Shown: positions 46,874-56,548 of the stretch, piece by piece
Numbering within the stretch: the stretch's first letter is position 1
How the letters are laid out: each line of letters opens with the position of its first letter
Assembly: GCF_001713475.1 (NCBI RefSeq)
Contig: NZ_CP016499.1
Span: 4,577,141-4,641,140 of the forward strand
From: Agrobacterium sp. RAC06
GTDB taxonomy: Bacteria > Pseudomonadota > Alphaproteobacteria > Rhizobiales > Rhizobiaceae
Direction of reading: 5' to 3'
Length of the DNA stretch: 64,000 nt
Position numbers and translations under genes: made by a program
The notes under the pieces: generated by a model
What the model saw: the letters and a program-made list of their open reading frames with translations, nothing else
The model's database searches: none
What the model was told of the DNA's origin: nothing

Positions 46874-48871
46874 ATGCGTTTTTCCAGCGACTTCCTCGAC
46901 GAGATCCGTGACCGCGTGCCGATTTCGGCCGTGGTGGGCCGCCGCGTGACCTGGGATCGCAAGAAGACCAATGTGTCGCGGCAGGACTACTGGGCGTGCT
47001 GCCCCTTCCATGGCGAGAAGAGCCCAAGCTTTCACTGCGAAGATCGCAAGGGCCGCTATCATTGCTTCGGCTGCGGCGTCTCCGGCGATCACTTCCGTTT
47101 CCTGACAGATCTTGAAGGACTGAGCTTCGTTGAGGCGGTGCAGCAGGTGGCCGATATGGCCGGGATTGCGATGCCGCAGCCAGATCCGCAAGCGGAGCGG
47201 CGAGAGCGGGAACGCACGACGCTGCAGGACGTCATGGAGATGGCGACGCAGTTCTTCCAGGACCAATTGCAGACGGCGAACGGCGCGCGGGCGCGAGCTT
47301 ACTTGCGCGAGCGTGGCCTTTCTGGGCGGACCATCGAGACCTTCGGGCTCGGCTATGCGCCGGAAAGCCGCAATGCGCTGAAAGAGTATCTGGCCTCCAA
47401 GGGGGTGCCGAAGGAGCAGATCGAGGCCTGCGGGCTCGTCGTGCACGGCCCTGATATCCCGGTCTCCTATGATCGCTTCCGCGATCGCATCATGTTCCCT
47501 ATCCTGTCGTCGCGTGACAAGGTCATCGCTTTCGGCGGGCGTGCCATGGCGGCCGATGCGATGGCGAAGTATCTCAATTCCAACGAGACGGAGCTCTTTC
47601 ACAAGGGCAATGTTCTCTACAATTTCTCCCGCGCTCGCCGGGCGATGCAGGGGGCTGACGGCGCAGATACCCTGATTGCGGTCGAAGGGTACATGGACGT
47701 GATCGCGCTCTACCAGGCCGGGATCGAGAACGCTGTCGCGCCGCTCGGCACGGCGCTGACCGAAAACCAGTTGCAGCTGATGTGGAAGACGACGCCGGTG
47801 CCGGTCCTCTGCTTCGATGGTGACGGCGCGGGCCAGCGGGCAGCGTTCCGGGCGGTGGATCTGGCTCTGCCACACATCAAGCCGGGGCAGTCGCTCCGGT
47901 TCGCCATGCTTCCCGACGGCAAGGATCCGGATGATCTCGTCAAGCGCGATGGGCGCCAGCCGTTCGACCGTGTGCTGACGGAGGCTCGTCCGCTCGCCGA
48001 AATGGTCTGGATGCGCGAAACGCAGTCCGGCGGCTTCGATACACCTGAAAAGCGCGCCGAACTCGAAGCGAAGCTCAAGCAGATCGTCAACGTCATTGCC
48101 GACGAAAACGTCCGTCGCCACTATCAGCAGGATGTGCGTGACCGCCTCTATGGCTTCTTCCAGGGCAGTCAGCCCGGCCGCGGAGAGCGTGGCAATTTCC
48201 AGGGCGGCAGCCGCGGGCAGGGGCAGGGTGCCCGAAATGGCGGCGGACGTCCTCCGGGGCCCGTTGCCTCAAGCAGGGGTACGATTTCGGACCGGCTGGC
48301 GCGATCAGGCCTCGTGCGCGGCGCGCTCGATCAGCCGACGCTCAGGGAAAGCGTGCTGGCGCTGACCATCGTCAATCATCCGCAGCTTCTCGAGGGCGAG
48401 TATGATGAGGTTGCCGCGATCGATTACGAGCATGCGGGATTACAGAAACTGTGGTCGTCGCTGCTGACGGCTGTGGCGGAAGCAGGCCCTGCGCTCAGCC
48501 GCGAAATCCTGATCCAGAAGCTCGAGGCCCACGGTCACGGCACGCTGCTGCGTAGTCTCGATCAGCAGATCCGCAATGCGCGGCTCTGGATCGCCACGGA
48601 AATTGCTGCGTCCGAGGATGCCCGTGAGGGCTATCGCCAGGCGCTCGCGCTTTACAAGCGGGCAAGGGCCTTGAAACGTCAGCGCATGGAGTTGGAGCGG
48701 GAGATTGCGGAAGCGACCGAAACTGACGATGGCGCGCGCATCGAGCAGGTGATCAGCGCCTTGCATGAGGTGCAGCTCGAGGTGACGCGCATGGAAAACC
48801 AGGAAGCGATCATCGATGGCTTTGGCGTGATGTCTGGACGCGTCAAGGGGCCGGCGACCGGACACGGCTGA
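46874..48871 (+). CDS. dnaG: DNA primase
   Basis: 665 aa. Zinc finger: C43, H46, C64 and C67 (CCPFHGEKSPSFH...CFGCG). The TOPRIM/RNAP core follows: VEGYMDVIALYQAG (EGYMD), CFDGDGAGQRAA (DxD). The C-terminal helicase-binding domain begins after a Gly/Gln-rich linker (about 430-470). It makes RNA primers at the fork with DnaB. ATG 46874 has AAGGA 6 bases upstream. A 23-residue-longer start has no family similarity. Confidence 0.97.
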   Translation: MRFSSDFLDEIRDRVPISAVVGRRVTWDRKKTNVSRQDYWACCPFHGEKSPSFHCEDRKGRYHCFGCGVSGDHFRFLTDLEGLSFVEAVQQVADMAGIAMPQPDPQAERRERERTTLQDVMEMATQFFQDQLQTANGARARAYLRERGLSGRTIETFGLGYAPESRNALKEYLASKGVPKEQIEACGLVVHGPDIPVSYDRFRDRIMFPILSSRDKVIAFGGRAMAADAMAKYLNSNETELFHKGNVLYNFSRARRAMQGADGADTLIAVEGYMDVIALYQAGIENAVAPLGTALTENQLQLMWKTTPVPVLCFDGDGAGQRAAFRAVDLALPHIKPGQSLRFAMLPDGKDPDDLVKRDGRQPFDRVLTEARPLAEMVWMRETQSGGFDTPEKRAELEAKLKQIVNVIADENVRRHYQQDVRDRLYGFFQGSQPGRGERGNFQGGSRGQGQGARNGGGRPPGPVASSRGTISDRLARSGLVRGALDQPTLRESVLALTIVNHPQLLEGEYDEVAAIDYEHAGLQKLWSSLLTAVAEAGPALSREILIQKLEAHGHGTLLRSLDQQIRNARLWIATEIAASEDAREGYRQALALYKRARALKRQRMELEREIAEATETDDGARIEQVISALHEVQLEVTRMENQEAIIDGFGVMSGRVKGPATGHG

Positions 48872-48910
48872 TGTAATCGTTTGCATAAACCTGTTGCACG
48901 GCGGCGGCAA

Positions 48911-50260
48911 ATGGGGGATTCAGGTCCTGTTCCATTGTTACCGGAAACAAGAGTGGCGCAGCACGAGTTCGATTTCATAGCCCGCAACGGGCGCAAGCTC
49001 CGCTCGTTCTGGCGCCTGCCGAATGCCGTCTGGTGGGTGGCAAGGATCGGAACCGCCGGTTATCCGCCGCGTATTCGTCGCAGGCTCGCCGTCACCAACA
49101 TCATCGCCGCGATGGTCAGCCTGATGACCATTCCCTATGTGCTGCTCTACGTGGCCTATGACTGGTATGGCCTGCTGCCGGCGATCATCGCCTTTTCTCC
49201 GCAGGTGATCTTCTACGCGCTGACCCCCTATTTTCACCGCTACGGACCGATTTCTGGGGCGCTTTACCTGTGCACGATCTGGCTGATCTTCGGGATCGGC
49301 TACTGCATGTTCTTCGGCCGGGACTCGGGGCTGCATTTCTATTTTCTGCCCGGCGCGGCGGCTTCCATGCTCGTTTTCGGGGCAGAGCGGCTATTGCTTT
49401 CCGCCTTTGTCACCATTGTCGGACTGGCTGCCTTCCTTGCGACCGAAATCCTCTTCGTGGCGCCGCTTGATTTCATCCGGGTCGAGCCGATTTTTCTGAA
49501 TACGCTCTACTACCTGACGGTCCCCTTTGCCTTCCTGCTGATCTTTACCACCTCCTTCTTTGCCTTCAAGGAAGCCGCCCAGGCGGAGATGGCGCTGGAA
49601 TCAGAACACGAATTCTCGGAGAGGCTGCTGCAGAATATTCTGCCGCAGGCAGTGGCCAGCCGGCTTCGCGATCACCGGACGCAGGTTGTGGCCGACCAGA
49701 TCCCGTCTGCCACCATCCTGTTTGCCGATATCGTCGATTTCACGCCGAGGGCGGCACGCTGGCAGCCGCAACAGGTCATTGCCTTCCTCGGGCGTGTCTT
49801 CTCGCAATTCGATGCGATTGCCAACGCGCATGGCCTGGAGAAAATCAAGACGATTGGCGATGCCTACATGGTGGCCGGCGGCCTTCCCGAACCGAAGCCG
49901 GATCACGAGACAGCCGTCGCCCTGATGGCGCTCGATATCATCGCCTGCTGTCGCAGGATTTCGGAACAGGTGGGCGAGGTGGTGGAGGTTCGCATCGGCC
50001 TTGATGCGGGGCCGGTGGTGGCTGGCGTGATCGGGACTAACAAGCTTCTCTACGATGTCTGGGGCGATACGGTGAATACGGCGGCGCATATGGAATCCCA
50101 TGGCGTTGCCGGTCGTATCCAGGTTGCCGACTGCCTGAAGCAGCGCCTGGAGAGCCGTTTCGATTTCGAGCTGCGTGGTGAGATCGATGTCAAGGGCAAG
50201 GGGTTGATGCGGGTCTGGTTCTTGACGGGTGTCAAGAGTGAGTCTCTCACCGCGACATGA
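48911..50260 (+). CDS. Membrane-bound class III adenylate cyclase
   Basis: 449 aa. About six hydrophobic helices lie between residues 62 and 220. The catalytic domain (about 265-440) has metal-binding D273 (FADIVDF) and D317 (IGDAYM), adenine-selecting K313 (EKIKTIGD) and D in YDVWGDTVNTAAHM, plus an Arg further on. These are the residues of adenylate rather than guanylate cyclases. It makes cAMP at the inner membrane. The start is uncertain: ATG 48911, TTG 48881 and GTG 48953 are all in frame; GTG 48953 has the nearest GGAA. It lies between dnaG and rpoD, normally adjacent. Confidence 0.88.
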   Translation: MGDSGPVPLLPETRVAQHEFDFIARNGRKLRSFWRLPNAVWWVARIGTAGYPPRIRRRLAVTNIIAAMVSLMTIPYVLLYVAYDWYGLLPAIIAFSPQVIFYALTPYFHRYGPISGALYLCTIWLIFGIGYCMFFGRDSGLHFYFLPGAAASMLVFGAERLLLSAFVTIVGLAAFLATEILFVAPLDFIRVEPIFLNTLYYLTVPFAFLLIFTTSFFAFKEAAQAEMALESEHEFSERLLQNILPQAVASRLRDHRTQVVADQIPSATILFADIVDFTPRAARWQPQQVIAFLGRVFSQFDAIANAHGLEKIKTIGDAYMVAGGLPEPKPDHETAVALMALDIIACCRRISEQVGEVVEVRIGLDAGPVVAGVIGTNKLLYDVWGDTVNTAAHMESHGVAGRIQVADCLKQRLESRFDFELRGEIDVKGKGLMRVWFLTGVKSESLTAT

Positions 50261-50643
50261 CTCGGCTCTTGCGGGTTTTGCCTCTTGTTTCTCGGGCGTG
50301 ACGTCCTACATCTGCGAAGATCGGTGATAAATACGCCGTTGAACGGCTTGTTTTGTTGATTTTCCCTGTCGAGCCGCCGGAAAGGCTTGACGTCAGGAAA
50401 AATTGTGGGAATCACCAATCCAAGCACACAAGGGTGAAGTGGGTTCGGACGGATCTCTGGTATGGTGACCGGTCATGCAGACAAACGAGTTTTCGGCGCT
50501 GCGACCGCAATGCCCATAGTTAAGCAGGAATTAAGCAACACTCCGTTAGGTCAGTGACAGCTATCCGCCCGGGTGAGTGGTTCGTCTCCCATTCCTCCGG
50601 CGGCAAGCCGCATGATCAGACGTCAGGGAAAGCGACAAGATAA
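50261..50643. other. 383-base rpoD leader/promoter region
   Basis: No gene is supported. A CTTGAC -35-like box lies at 50386-50391; no convincing -10 follows at 17 bases. AGGGAAAG (about 50624-50631) is the likely ribosome-binding site for rpoD, somewhat distant. The long leader suggests several promoters, as is usual for rpoD. Confidence 0.4.
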
Positions 50644-52707
50644 ATGGCATCGAAAGTCAAAGAAAACGAAGAAGCCGACAGCGAACGCGACGGCGCGCCG
50701 GACGGTCCGCTTCTCGATCTTTCCGATGACGCGGTCAAAAAGATGATCAAGGCCGCGAAAAAACGCGGCTATGTGACCATGGACGAGTTGAACTCGGTTC
50801 TGCCGTCGGAGGAAGTGACCTCCGAGCAGATCGAGGACACCATGGCCATGCTTTCCGACATGGGCATCAACGTCATCGAAGACGAAGACGTCGATGAAGC
50901 CCAGAGTGGGGAAGACGACGCCGAGGAAGAAGGAGAGAGCGAAGGCGGCGAACTGGCCCCGACGGCTGGCACTGCTGTGGCGACCGCCAAGAAGAAAGAG
51001 CCGACCGACCGTACCGACGATCCGGTGCGCATGTATCTGCGCGAGATGGGCTCCGTCGAGCTTCTGTCGCGCGAAGGCGAAATCGCGATCGCCAAGCGCA
51101 TCGAGGCTGGCCGCGAGACGATGATCTCCGGCCTCTGTGAGAGCCCGCTGACCTTTCAGGCGCTGATCATCTGGCGCGACGAACTCAACGAAGGCACGAC
51201 GCTTCTGCGCGAGATCATCGATCTCGAAACCACCTATTCCGGTCCGGAAGCCAAGGCGGCACCGCAGTTTCAGAGCCCGGAAAAGATCGAGGCCGACCGC
51301 AAGGCAGCCGAAGAGAAGGAAAAGGAGCGCGCCAAGCGCCGTCCGCAGGCCGCTTCCGGTGACGACGACGACATCACGGCCATCGGCGGCGAAGGCATGC
51401 CGCCGGAAGAAGAGGAAGAGGACGAGGACGAATCGAACCTGTCGCTGGCCGCGATGGAATCGGAACTGCGTCCGCAGGTCATGGAGACCCTCGACCTCAT
51501 CGCCGACACCTACAAAAAGCTGCGCAAGCTGCAGGACCAGCAGGTGGAGGCACGTCTCGCCTGTGCCGGCACGCTGTCGTCAGGCCAGGAGCGCCGCTAC
51601 AAGGAGCTGAAGGATCAGCTGGTCACGGCCGTCAAGTCGCTGTCGCTCAACCAGAACCGAATCGACAGCCTCGTCGAGCAGCTCTACGACATCTCCAAGC
51701 GCCTGATGCAGAACGAGGGACGCCTGCTGCGTCTCGCTGAAAGCTACGGCGTCAAGCGTGACTCGTTCCTCGAACAGTATCAGGGCGCTGAACTCGACCC
51801 GAACTGGATGAAGTCGATCGCCAATCTTTCGGCGCGTGGCTGGAAGGATTTCGCCCGCGAGGAAAACCAGACGATCCGCGATATCCGCGGCGAGATCCAG
51901 AACCTTGCGACTGAGACCGGCATCTCGATCGCCGAATTCCGCCGTATCGTGTCCATGGTCCAGAAGGGCGAGCGTGAAGCGCGTATCGCCAAGAAGGAAA
52001 TGGTTGAGGCAAACCTGCGCCTCGTCATCTCGATCGCCAAGAAGTATACGAACCGCGGCTTGCAGTTCCTCGACCTCATTCAGGAAGGCAATATCGGCCT
52101 GATGAAGGCGGTTGATAAGTTCGAGTATCGCCGAGGCTACAAGTTCTCGACCTATGCGACATGGTGGATTCGTCAGGCGATCACCCGCTCGATCGCCGAC
52201 CAGGCCCGCACGATCCGTATTCCGGTGCATATGATCGAGACGATCAATAAGATCGTTCGCACATCGCGCCAGATGCTGCACGAAATCGGCCGCGAGCCGA
52301 CGCCGGAAGAACTGGCCGAAAAGCTCGCAATGCCGCTCGAAAAGGTCCGCAAGGTCCTGAAGATCGCCAAGGAGCCGATCTCGCTCGAAACCCCCGTGGG
52401 TGACGAAGAGGATTCGCATCTCGGCGACTTCATCGAAGACAAGAACGCGCTTCTGCCGATCGACGCCGCCATCCAGGCGAACCTGCGCGAAACGACGACC
52501 CGTGTTCTCGCCTCGCTCACGCCGCGCGAAGAACGCGTGCTCCGCATGCGCTTCGGCATCGGCATGAACACCGACCACACGCTCGAAGAAGTCGGCCAGC
52601 AGTTCTCGGTCACCCGCGAACGTATCCGTCAGATCGAGGCAAAGGCGCTCCGTAAGCTGAAGCATCCGAGCCGGTCGCGGAAGCTTCGGAGCTTCCTGGA
52701 CAGCTGA
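50644..52707 (+). CDS. rpoD: Primary sigma factor RpoD (sigma-70)
   Basis: 687 aa. Region 1.1 (about 15-90) and an acidic region (about 85-110) are followed by a long non-conserved acidic insert (about 190-280, rich in Glu/Asp/Lys). Region 2 contains [20 protein letters not shown] and [20 protein letters not shown] (-10 recognition), region 3 [11 protein letters not shown], and region 4 ends [20 protein letters not shown] (-35 recognition). It directs RNA polymerase to housekeeping promoters. A Rho-independent terminator follows at 52734. Confidence 0.98.
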   Translation: MASKVKENEEADSERDGAPDGPLLDLSDDAVKKMIKAAKKRGYVTMDELNSVLPSEEVTSEQIEDTMAMLSDMGINVIEDEDVDEAQSGEDDAEEEGESEGGELAPTAGTAVATAKKKEPTDRTDDPVRMYLREMGSVELLSREGEIAIAKRIEAGRETMISGLCESPLTFQALIIWRDELNEGTTLLREIIDLETTYSGPEAKAAPQFQSPEKIEADRKAAEEKEKERAKRRPQAASGDDDDITAIGGEGMPPEEEEEDEDESNLSLAAMESELRPQVMETLDLIADTYKKLRKLQDQQVEARLACAGTLSSGQERRYKELKDQLVTAVKSLSLNQNRIDSLVEQLYDISKRLMQNEGRLLRLAESYGVKRDSFLEQYQGAELDPNWMKSIANLSARGWKDFAREENQTIRDIRGEIQNLATETGISIAEFRRIVSMVQKGEREARIAKKEMVEANLRLVISIAKKYTNRGLQFLDLIQEGNIGLMKAVDKFEYRRGYKFSTYATWWIRQAITRSIADQARTIRIPVHMIETINKIVRTSRQMLHEIGREPTPEELAEKLAMPLEKVRKVLKIAKEPISLETPVGDEEDSHLGDFIEDKNALLPIDAAIQANLRETTTRVLASLTPREERVLRMRFGIGMNTDHTLEEVGQQFSVTRERIRQIEAKALRKLKHPSRSRKLRSFLDS

Positions 52708-52733
52708 TCCAGACATGGATGTTTGACATCAGG

Positions 52734-52767
52734 ACCCGTCGGAGCGATCTGGCGGGTTTTTTGTTTT
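52734..52767 (+). terminator. rpoD terminator
   Basis: ACCCGTC and GGCGGGT (52734-52740, 52751-52757; one G-T pair) with a 10-base loop, then TTTTTTG TTTTTG. Confidence 0.8.
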
Positions 52768-52769
52768 TG

Positions 52770-53192
52770 TCAGATCGCGATGATCGGATGGGCAATCGTG
52801 CTGCAAGCTGTAGCCATAACCTTGTCGAGCGTGGCCACCGTGAGGCCATGGCTGACAGCGATGGCAATGTGGAGGCTGTCGCCGGCTCGCAGGCCCAATT
52901 CAGTCCGATCGCAGAGCCTGGCGGCGGCATGGTAGTCGGATGATGACACTGGCAACATGACCAGCGAGCGGGTGACGAGTTGATTGAATGCGGCGAGAGC
53001 TTGTGCCTTCTGCGTCATGTCGATTTGCCCTGTGCGCAGTTTAAGAGACAGGGCTTACGAGAATTCCGTCATGGTCCAACCGCTTATATGGAGTGACCCC
53101 GATTCCTGATCCCGTAGCCACGCATATACACGGTCCGCTGCTGGCTCGTTCGTTAGAAGCGCGACTAAAACAGAAGTGTCGACATAGGCCAT
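52770..53192 (-). pseudogene. vapC: VapC-type PIN toxin gene with an internal stop codon
   Basis: A 140-codon frame starts at ATG 53192, overlapping the antitoxin stop (TGATG). It begins MAYVDTSVLVALLTNEPAAD, the normal PIN domain start with catalytic Asp, and ends with RAGDSLHIAIAVSHGLTVAT, which holds the other acidic residues. Codon 46 is TAA (complement of 53055-53057), in the middle of TEFS*ALSLKLRTGQ. Everything else is in frame, so a single nonsense mutation has cut the toxin in two. A restart at ATG 53018 would give only the C-terminal 82 residues, without the first active-site Asp. Confidence 0.85.
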
Positions 53193-53425
53193 CAATAGCG
53201 GTCTTCGTCGCGCAGACGGCGGATGCCGCTATCGTCTGTCTGCGGCATCTGCCTAATCACACTGTCGAGCCAGACGAAATCGATCGCTTCGCGAGCCTGA
53301 TCGGCAGGCACGAGTCGGGCAACCGCCTTCCCATGACGCTCGATCTCGATCGTCTCGCCCTGTTCGGCTTTTGCGATGAGATCGCTCAGACGCTCTTTAG
53401 CGGTCGCAATGCTTACGGTTGTCAT
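53192..53425 (-). CDS. vapB: Phd/YefM-family antitoxin
   Basis: 77 aa. It starts MTTVSIATAKERLSDLIAKA, then EQGETIEIERHGKAVARLVP, the prevent-host-death (Phd) pattern that folds into a DNA-binding dimer and a toxin-binding tail. GGGAGCG lies 6 bases before ATG 53425. It precedes the broken vapC and should still repress its own promoter. Confidence 0.87.
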   Translation of the reverse strand: MTTVSIATAKERLSDLIAKAEQGETIEIERHGKAVARLVPADQAREAIDFVWLDSVIRQMPQTDDSGIRRLRDEDRY

Positions 53426-53571
53426 GCGGGCCGCTCCCAAACACGGATTACTGGAACTATCTTCATCATAATCCTATCTGCAGCCGGAGAAAAGAATTCG
53501 TGTCGCTAAGTTCTGCACGGGGATTGGATTAAACCTCTCTTTTTGCCGCAATCGTCGCTATGGATCGGATC

Positions 53572-54624
53572 ATGACGGATACCAAGACGACAGGTTGGCG
53601 GCGCTTCGGGGGAGGGCTGACCCTTTCTCTGCTGCTGCACGGGCTTGCAGTGGCCGTTTTCCTGTTGAGTTTCGATAGTCCTGTCGAGCTTTCGCCTGAA
53701 GAACAGGCGGTCGAGGTGACGCTGGTTGCGCCCCCGACTGAACCGGAGCCGGAGCCTGCACCAGAGCCAGAGCCCGAGCCCGAGGCGGCGGAGCCTCCGC
53801 CCGAGGAAACGGCTGAGGCCCAGCCGCTGCCGGCCGAGCCGGAGCCGCCAACACCGGAACCAGAACCGGAAGTCGAACCCGAACCGCAGCCGGACCCCGT
53901 CGAGCAACCACCCGTGCCCGAACCGGAACTGCCCGACGCAGCGTCTGCGCCCATTCCCGTGCTTCGGCCGGTGGTGCGCTTTGGTGAAAGAGACAGCGGA
54001 CCGGAAATTGCCCGGGGCACCGAAGCCGAGGACGAGGCCGCCGAAGAGGCGCAGGCTGAGGAACAGGCGGATGAAGTTGCCGATGCCACGCCGTCGCTGG
54101 CTCAGCCCGAGCTCACGTTGCCTGAAGCTCCGCCACTCAATGGAGCGCTGCCGGAGGCTGCCGCGGAGACCAATCAAGGGGAAGGCGAAGCCGAAGCCAG
54201 CACTCAGGACGAAGCGACCGACCCTGCCGTGGTTGCGGCAATCTCCGAGGCGCAGCTTGAGCCGCGGGATGTAACCGAACTTTTTTCCTCGGCGATTTCA
54301 GGGGATCGGGCGGCGATGACGGCCATGGCCGGGCTGACGCGTCAGGAGCGCGGGGATCAGCTGTGCGGGACCGAACTCAGCCAGCAGCTTCGCAACGGCA
54401 CACCGGCCTATGTGCCCTATTTCCTGCCGATCCTGCGCCTGCGGGAGGGCAATGTTGTCGACGTGCCGCTCGCGGCCTTCCGCGATGTCAACGGGTCCTG
54501 GATCAACATTGCCGTGCGCTGCGAGGTTGACGACGATGCGACCGAGGTCGTGCGCTTCTCGCTGTCGGTGGGCAAGGCTGTTCCGCGCGCGGAATGGGCG
54601 GAGCGCGGCTTTCCGGACAGCTGA
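53572..54624 (+). CDS. TonB-like N-terminus fused to a DUF930 domain
   Basis: 350 aa. A single membrane anchor (about residues 14-33, LTLSLLLHGLAVAVFLLSFD) is followed by a long periplasmic Pro/Glu-rich stretch (about 36-130) with EPEP/PEPE repeats, as in TonB. An Ala/Glu-rich linker (about 145-235) leads to a C-terminal domain (about 235-350) of the DUF930 type with two cysteines (DQLCGTE and AVRCEVD). The stiff Pro-Glu arm would span the periplasm. There is no ExbB/ExbD gene nearby. A start at 53560 is also possible. Confidence 0.75.
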   Translation: MTDTKTTGWRRFGGGLTLSLLLHGLAVAVFLLSFDSPVELSPEEQAVEVTLVAPPTEPEPEPAPEPEPEPEAAEPPPEETAEAQPLPAEPEPPTPEPEPEVEPEPQPDPVEQPPVPEPELPDAASAPIPVLRPVVRFGERDSGPEIARGTEAEDEAAEEAQAEEQADEVADATPSLAQPELTLPEAPPLNGALPEAAAETNQGEGEAEASTQDEATDPAVVAAISEAQLEPRDVTELFSSAISGDRAAMTAMAGLTRQERGDQLCGTELSQQLRNGTPAYVPYFLPILRLREGNVVDVPLAAFRDVNGSWINIAVRCEVDDDATEVVRFSLSVGKAVPRAEWAERGFPDS

Positions 54625-54635
54625 GGCCGGAGCGT

Positions 54636-55784
54636 TTAGCCGAGCGCCTTGCGGATGACGGCCATGAACACACGCGCGCCGATGGCGGTCAGGTCATCCG
54701 GATAGTCATAGTCGGGATTGTGCAGGGCAGGGTGGTTCTCGCCGGCGCCGAGGAACAACATCGCCGAGGGGCAGACGGCGCGCAGACGGCCGAAATCTTC
54801 TGACGCCCGCATCGGCAGGTTGCCTTCATCGAAGCGGATCCCCTCCGCCTGCAGTGCCGCTTCCAGATGCGCTACGGCTTCCGGAGCATTCTCGCAGTGG
54901 AAGAAGATGTCGTGATAGCTGATGCCGTGCTGGAGCCCGGCGGTCTGTGAAGCCTCGGCGACCAGATGTTCGGCCTTGGTGCAGAGATCCGCCATCCGAT
55001 CGTCTACCAGGGTTCTTAGTGTGACCCAGATCTCGGCATCGCCTGGCGCAATCCCGAAGGCCTGTTCGCCAAGTGATGCGTGGGTGACTGTTGCCAGCGT
55101 GAAGTCCGTCAATGGCGGTGCGCCATGGGAGAGGGCTGTGAGTTCCGGCATCAGACGCGACATGGCCGCCATCGGCGAGATGCCGGTTTCGGGCTCGGAG
55201 GCATGAGCGGTCTTGCCGGATAGCTTGATCTTCATGCCGCGCGAGGCGCAGTTCACTGGACCGCTCTTCAGCGCCACGGTGCCGAAGGCAAGGCCCGGCA
55301 TGTTGTGAAGCGAATAGGCGAAATCAGGCCGGATTTCGTTGAAACGCGGATCTGCGAGCACGGCAGCGGCCCCGCTTCCGTCTTCTTCTGCCGGCTGCCA
55401 GAGCAGTACCACGCGTCCCTTGCCGACGGGTTGCCGGGACAGGCCCCGCGCCAGCGCCAGAAGGATGGTCGAGTGACCGTCGTGGCCGCAGAGATGGCCT
55501 TTGCCGGCAATCGTCGAACGGTGGGAGGCATGCGACTTCTCCTCGATCGGCAAGGCATCGAGCTCGGCGCGGATGAGAAGCGTGGGGCCCGTCAGTCCGC
55601 TGTCGAAGACGGCCGCAACGCCATGGCCGCCGAGATCCGTGACGATCCGGGAGGGTGCTAGTGGCTGCAAGGCTTCAACCACGCGGCGGGCGGTCTCCCG
55701 TTCTTCGCCTGACACTTCCGGATGGCGGTGCAGCTCGTGCCGAAAAGCCTGAAGCTCGATCACATCGCGGTTGGTCAGAAACAT
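54636..55784 (-). CDS. M20-family amidohydrolase (hippurate/IAA-amino acid hydrolase type)
   Basis: 382 aa. Metal ligands are in HLCGHDGHST, QPAEEDGSGA and SLHNMPGL. The dimerisation/lid domain follows (about 180-290), and MRASEDFG and NHPALHNPDYDYPDD close the active site. Members cut N-acyl amino acids or related amides. GAGGAGGG lies before ATG 55784. The LysE-type exporter gene (55860-56459) is upstream on the same strand, 75 bases away; a common operon is possible. Confidence 0.9.
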   Translation of the reverse strand: MFLTNRDVIELQAFRHELHRHPEVSGEERETARRVVEALQPLAPSRIVTDLGGHGVAAVFDSGLTGPTLLIRAELDALPIEEKSHASHRSTIAGKGHLCGHDGHSTILLALARGLSRQPVGKGRVVLLWQPAEEDGSGAAAVLADPRFNEIRPDFAYSLHNMPGLAFGTVALKSGPVNCASRGMKIKLSGKTAHASEPETGISPMAAMSRLMPELTALSHGAPPLTDFTLATVTHASLGEQAFGIAPGDAEIWVTLRTLVDDRMADLCTKAEHLVAEASQTAGLQHGISYHDIFFHCENAPEAVAHLEAALQAEGIRFDEGNLPMRASEDFGRLRAVCPSAMLFLGAGENHPALHNPDYDYPDDLTAIGARVFMAVIRKALG

Positions 55785-55859
55785 CGGTCCCTCCTCATGA
55801 CACTGCGCGTCCGGTCTATACCATCGCGGGCCGTCGCCCAAGTCGAAGCGGGCACAAGG

Positions 55860-56459
55860 TTACAGGATCAGCTTGAGCGCGATGGCTGCCATGACAAAGG
55901 CGATCAAACCGTCGAGAACACGCCAGGCGACGGGCCTCGCGAACAAGGGGGCAAGCAGGCGCGCGCCATAACCCAGGCTGAAGAAGAAGGTGAAGGAAGC
56001 GGTCATCGCGCCGAGCGCAAAGGCGGTCTCCTGTCCGGCGTAGCGGGTCGAGATCGAGCCCAGCAGCACGACCGTATCGAGATAGACATGCGGATTGAGC
56101 CAGGTGAAGGCGAGGCAGGTGAGAAAGGCTGCCTTCATGCTCATCGCAGGTGTTTCTCCCGCCCTGAGGCTCGCACCCCCGGCCCAGGCGGAATGGGCGC
56201 TGCGCAGCGCATAGACGATCAGGAAGGCGGCCCCGCCATAGCGCATCACCGGTTCCAGCCAGTCGAGGCGCGACAGAACCGTTGCAAAACCCGCCACACC
56301 CAGCGCGATCAGGATCGCATCGGAGATTGCGCAGGTGAGGACGAGCGGCAGCACATGCTCCCGCCGCAGACCCTGACGCAAGATGAAGGCGTTCTGCGCG
56401 CCGATCGCGACAATGAGGCTGAGACCGAGCAGGAACCCGGCGGTAGCGGCAGTGAACAT
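55860..56459 (-). CDS. LysE/ArgO-type amino acid exporter
   Basis: 199 aa, six helices. It starts MFTAATAGFLLGLSLIVAIG, then AQNAFILRQGL, the LysE/ArgO signature, and has NPHVYLDTVVLLG. It exports basic amino acids such as arginine or lysine. A divergent ArgP/LysG-like regulator gene (56549) with an ATTAG/CTAAT operator between is the usual arrangement. Confidence 0.88.
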   Translation of the reverse strand: MFTAATAGFLLGLSLIVAIGAQNAFILRQGLRREHVLPLVLTCAISDAILIALGVAGFATVLSRLDWLEPVMRYGGAAFLIVYALRSAHSAWAGGASLRAGETPAMSMKAAFLTCLAFTWLNPHVYLDTVVLLGSISTRYAGQETAFALGAMTASFTFFFSLGYGARLLAPLFARPVAWRVLDGLIAFVMAAIALKLIL

Positions 56460-56506
56460 GGCGAACTCCCGTTGGCGATGCCGCTTTGACTAGTCGCCTC
56501 CGACAA

Positions 56507-56521
56507 ATTAGAGAAGCTAAT
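56507..56521. promoter_or_regulatory. LysR-type operator, T-N11-A dyad
   Basis: ATTAG-AGAAG-CTAAT (56507-56521) is a perfect 5-bp dyad with the T-N11-A form bound by LysR-type regulators. It lies midway between the divergent lysE- and argP-type genes. Confidence 0.6.
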
Positions 56522-56548
56522 AAATCTAATGCAGGATAAGGGTTTCTG

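Noticed and set aside
46781..48121. A 446-codon minus-strand frame
   Set aside because: Antisense shadow of dnaG.
50386..50414. CTTGAC box as the rpoD promoter
   Set aside because: No acceptable -10 element lies 16-18 bases downstream, so it is not called as a promoter.
51580..52716. A 378-codon minus-strand frame
   Set aside because: Antisense shadow of rpoD.
52770..53018. An 82-codon frame that could be read as a separate small PIN protein
   Set aside because: It is the in-frame continuation of vapC past the premature TAA and lacks the first catalytic Asp, so it is part of the pseudogene.
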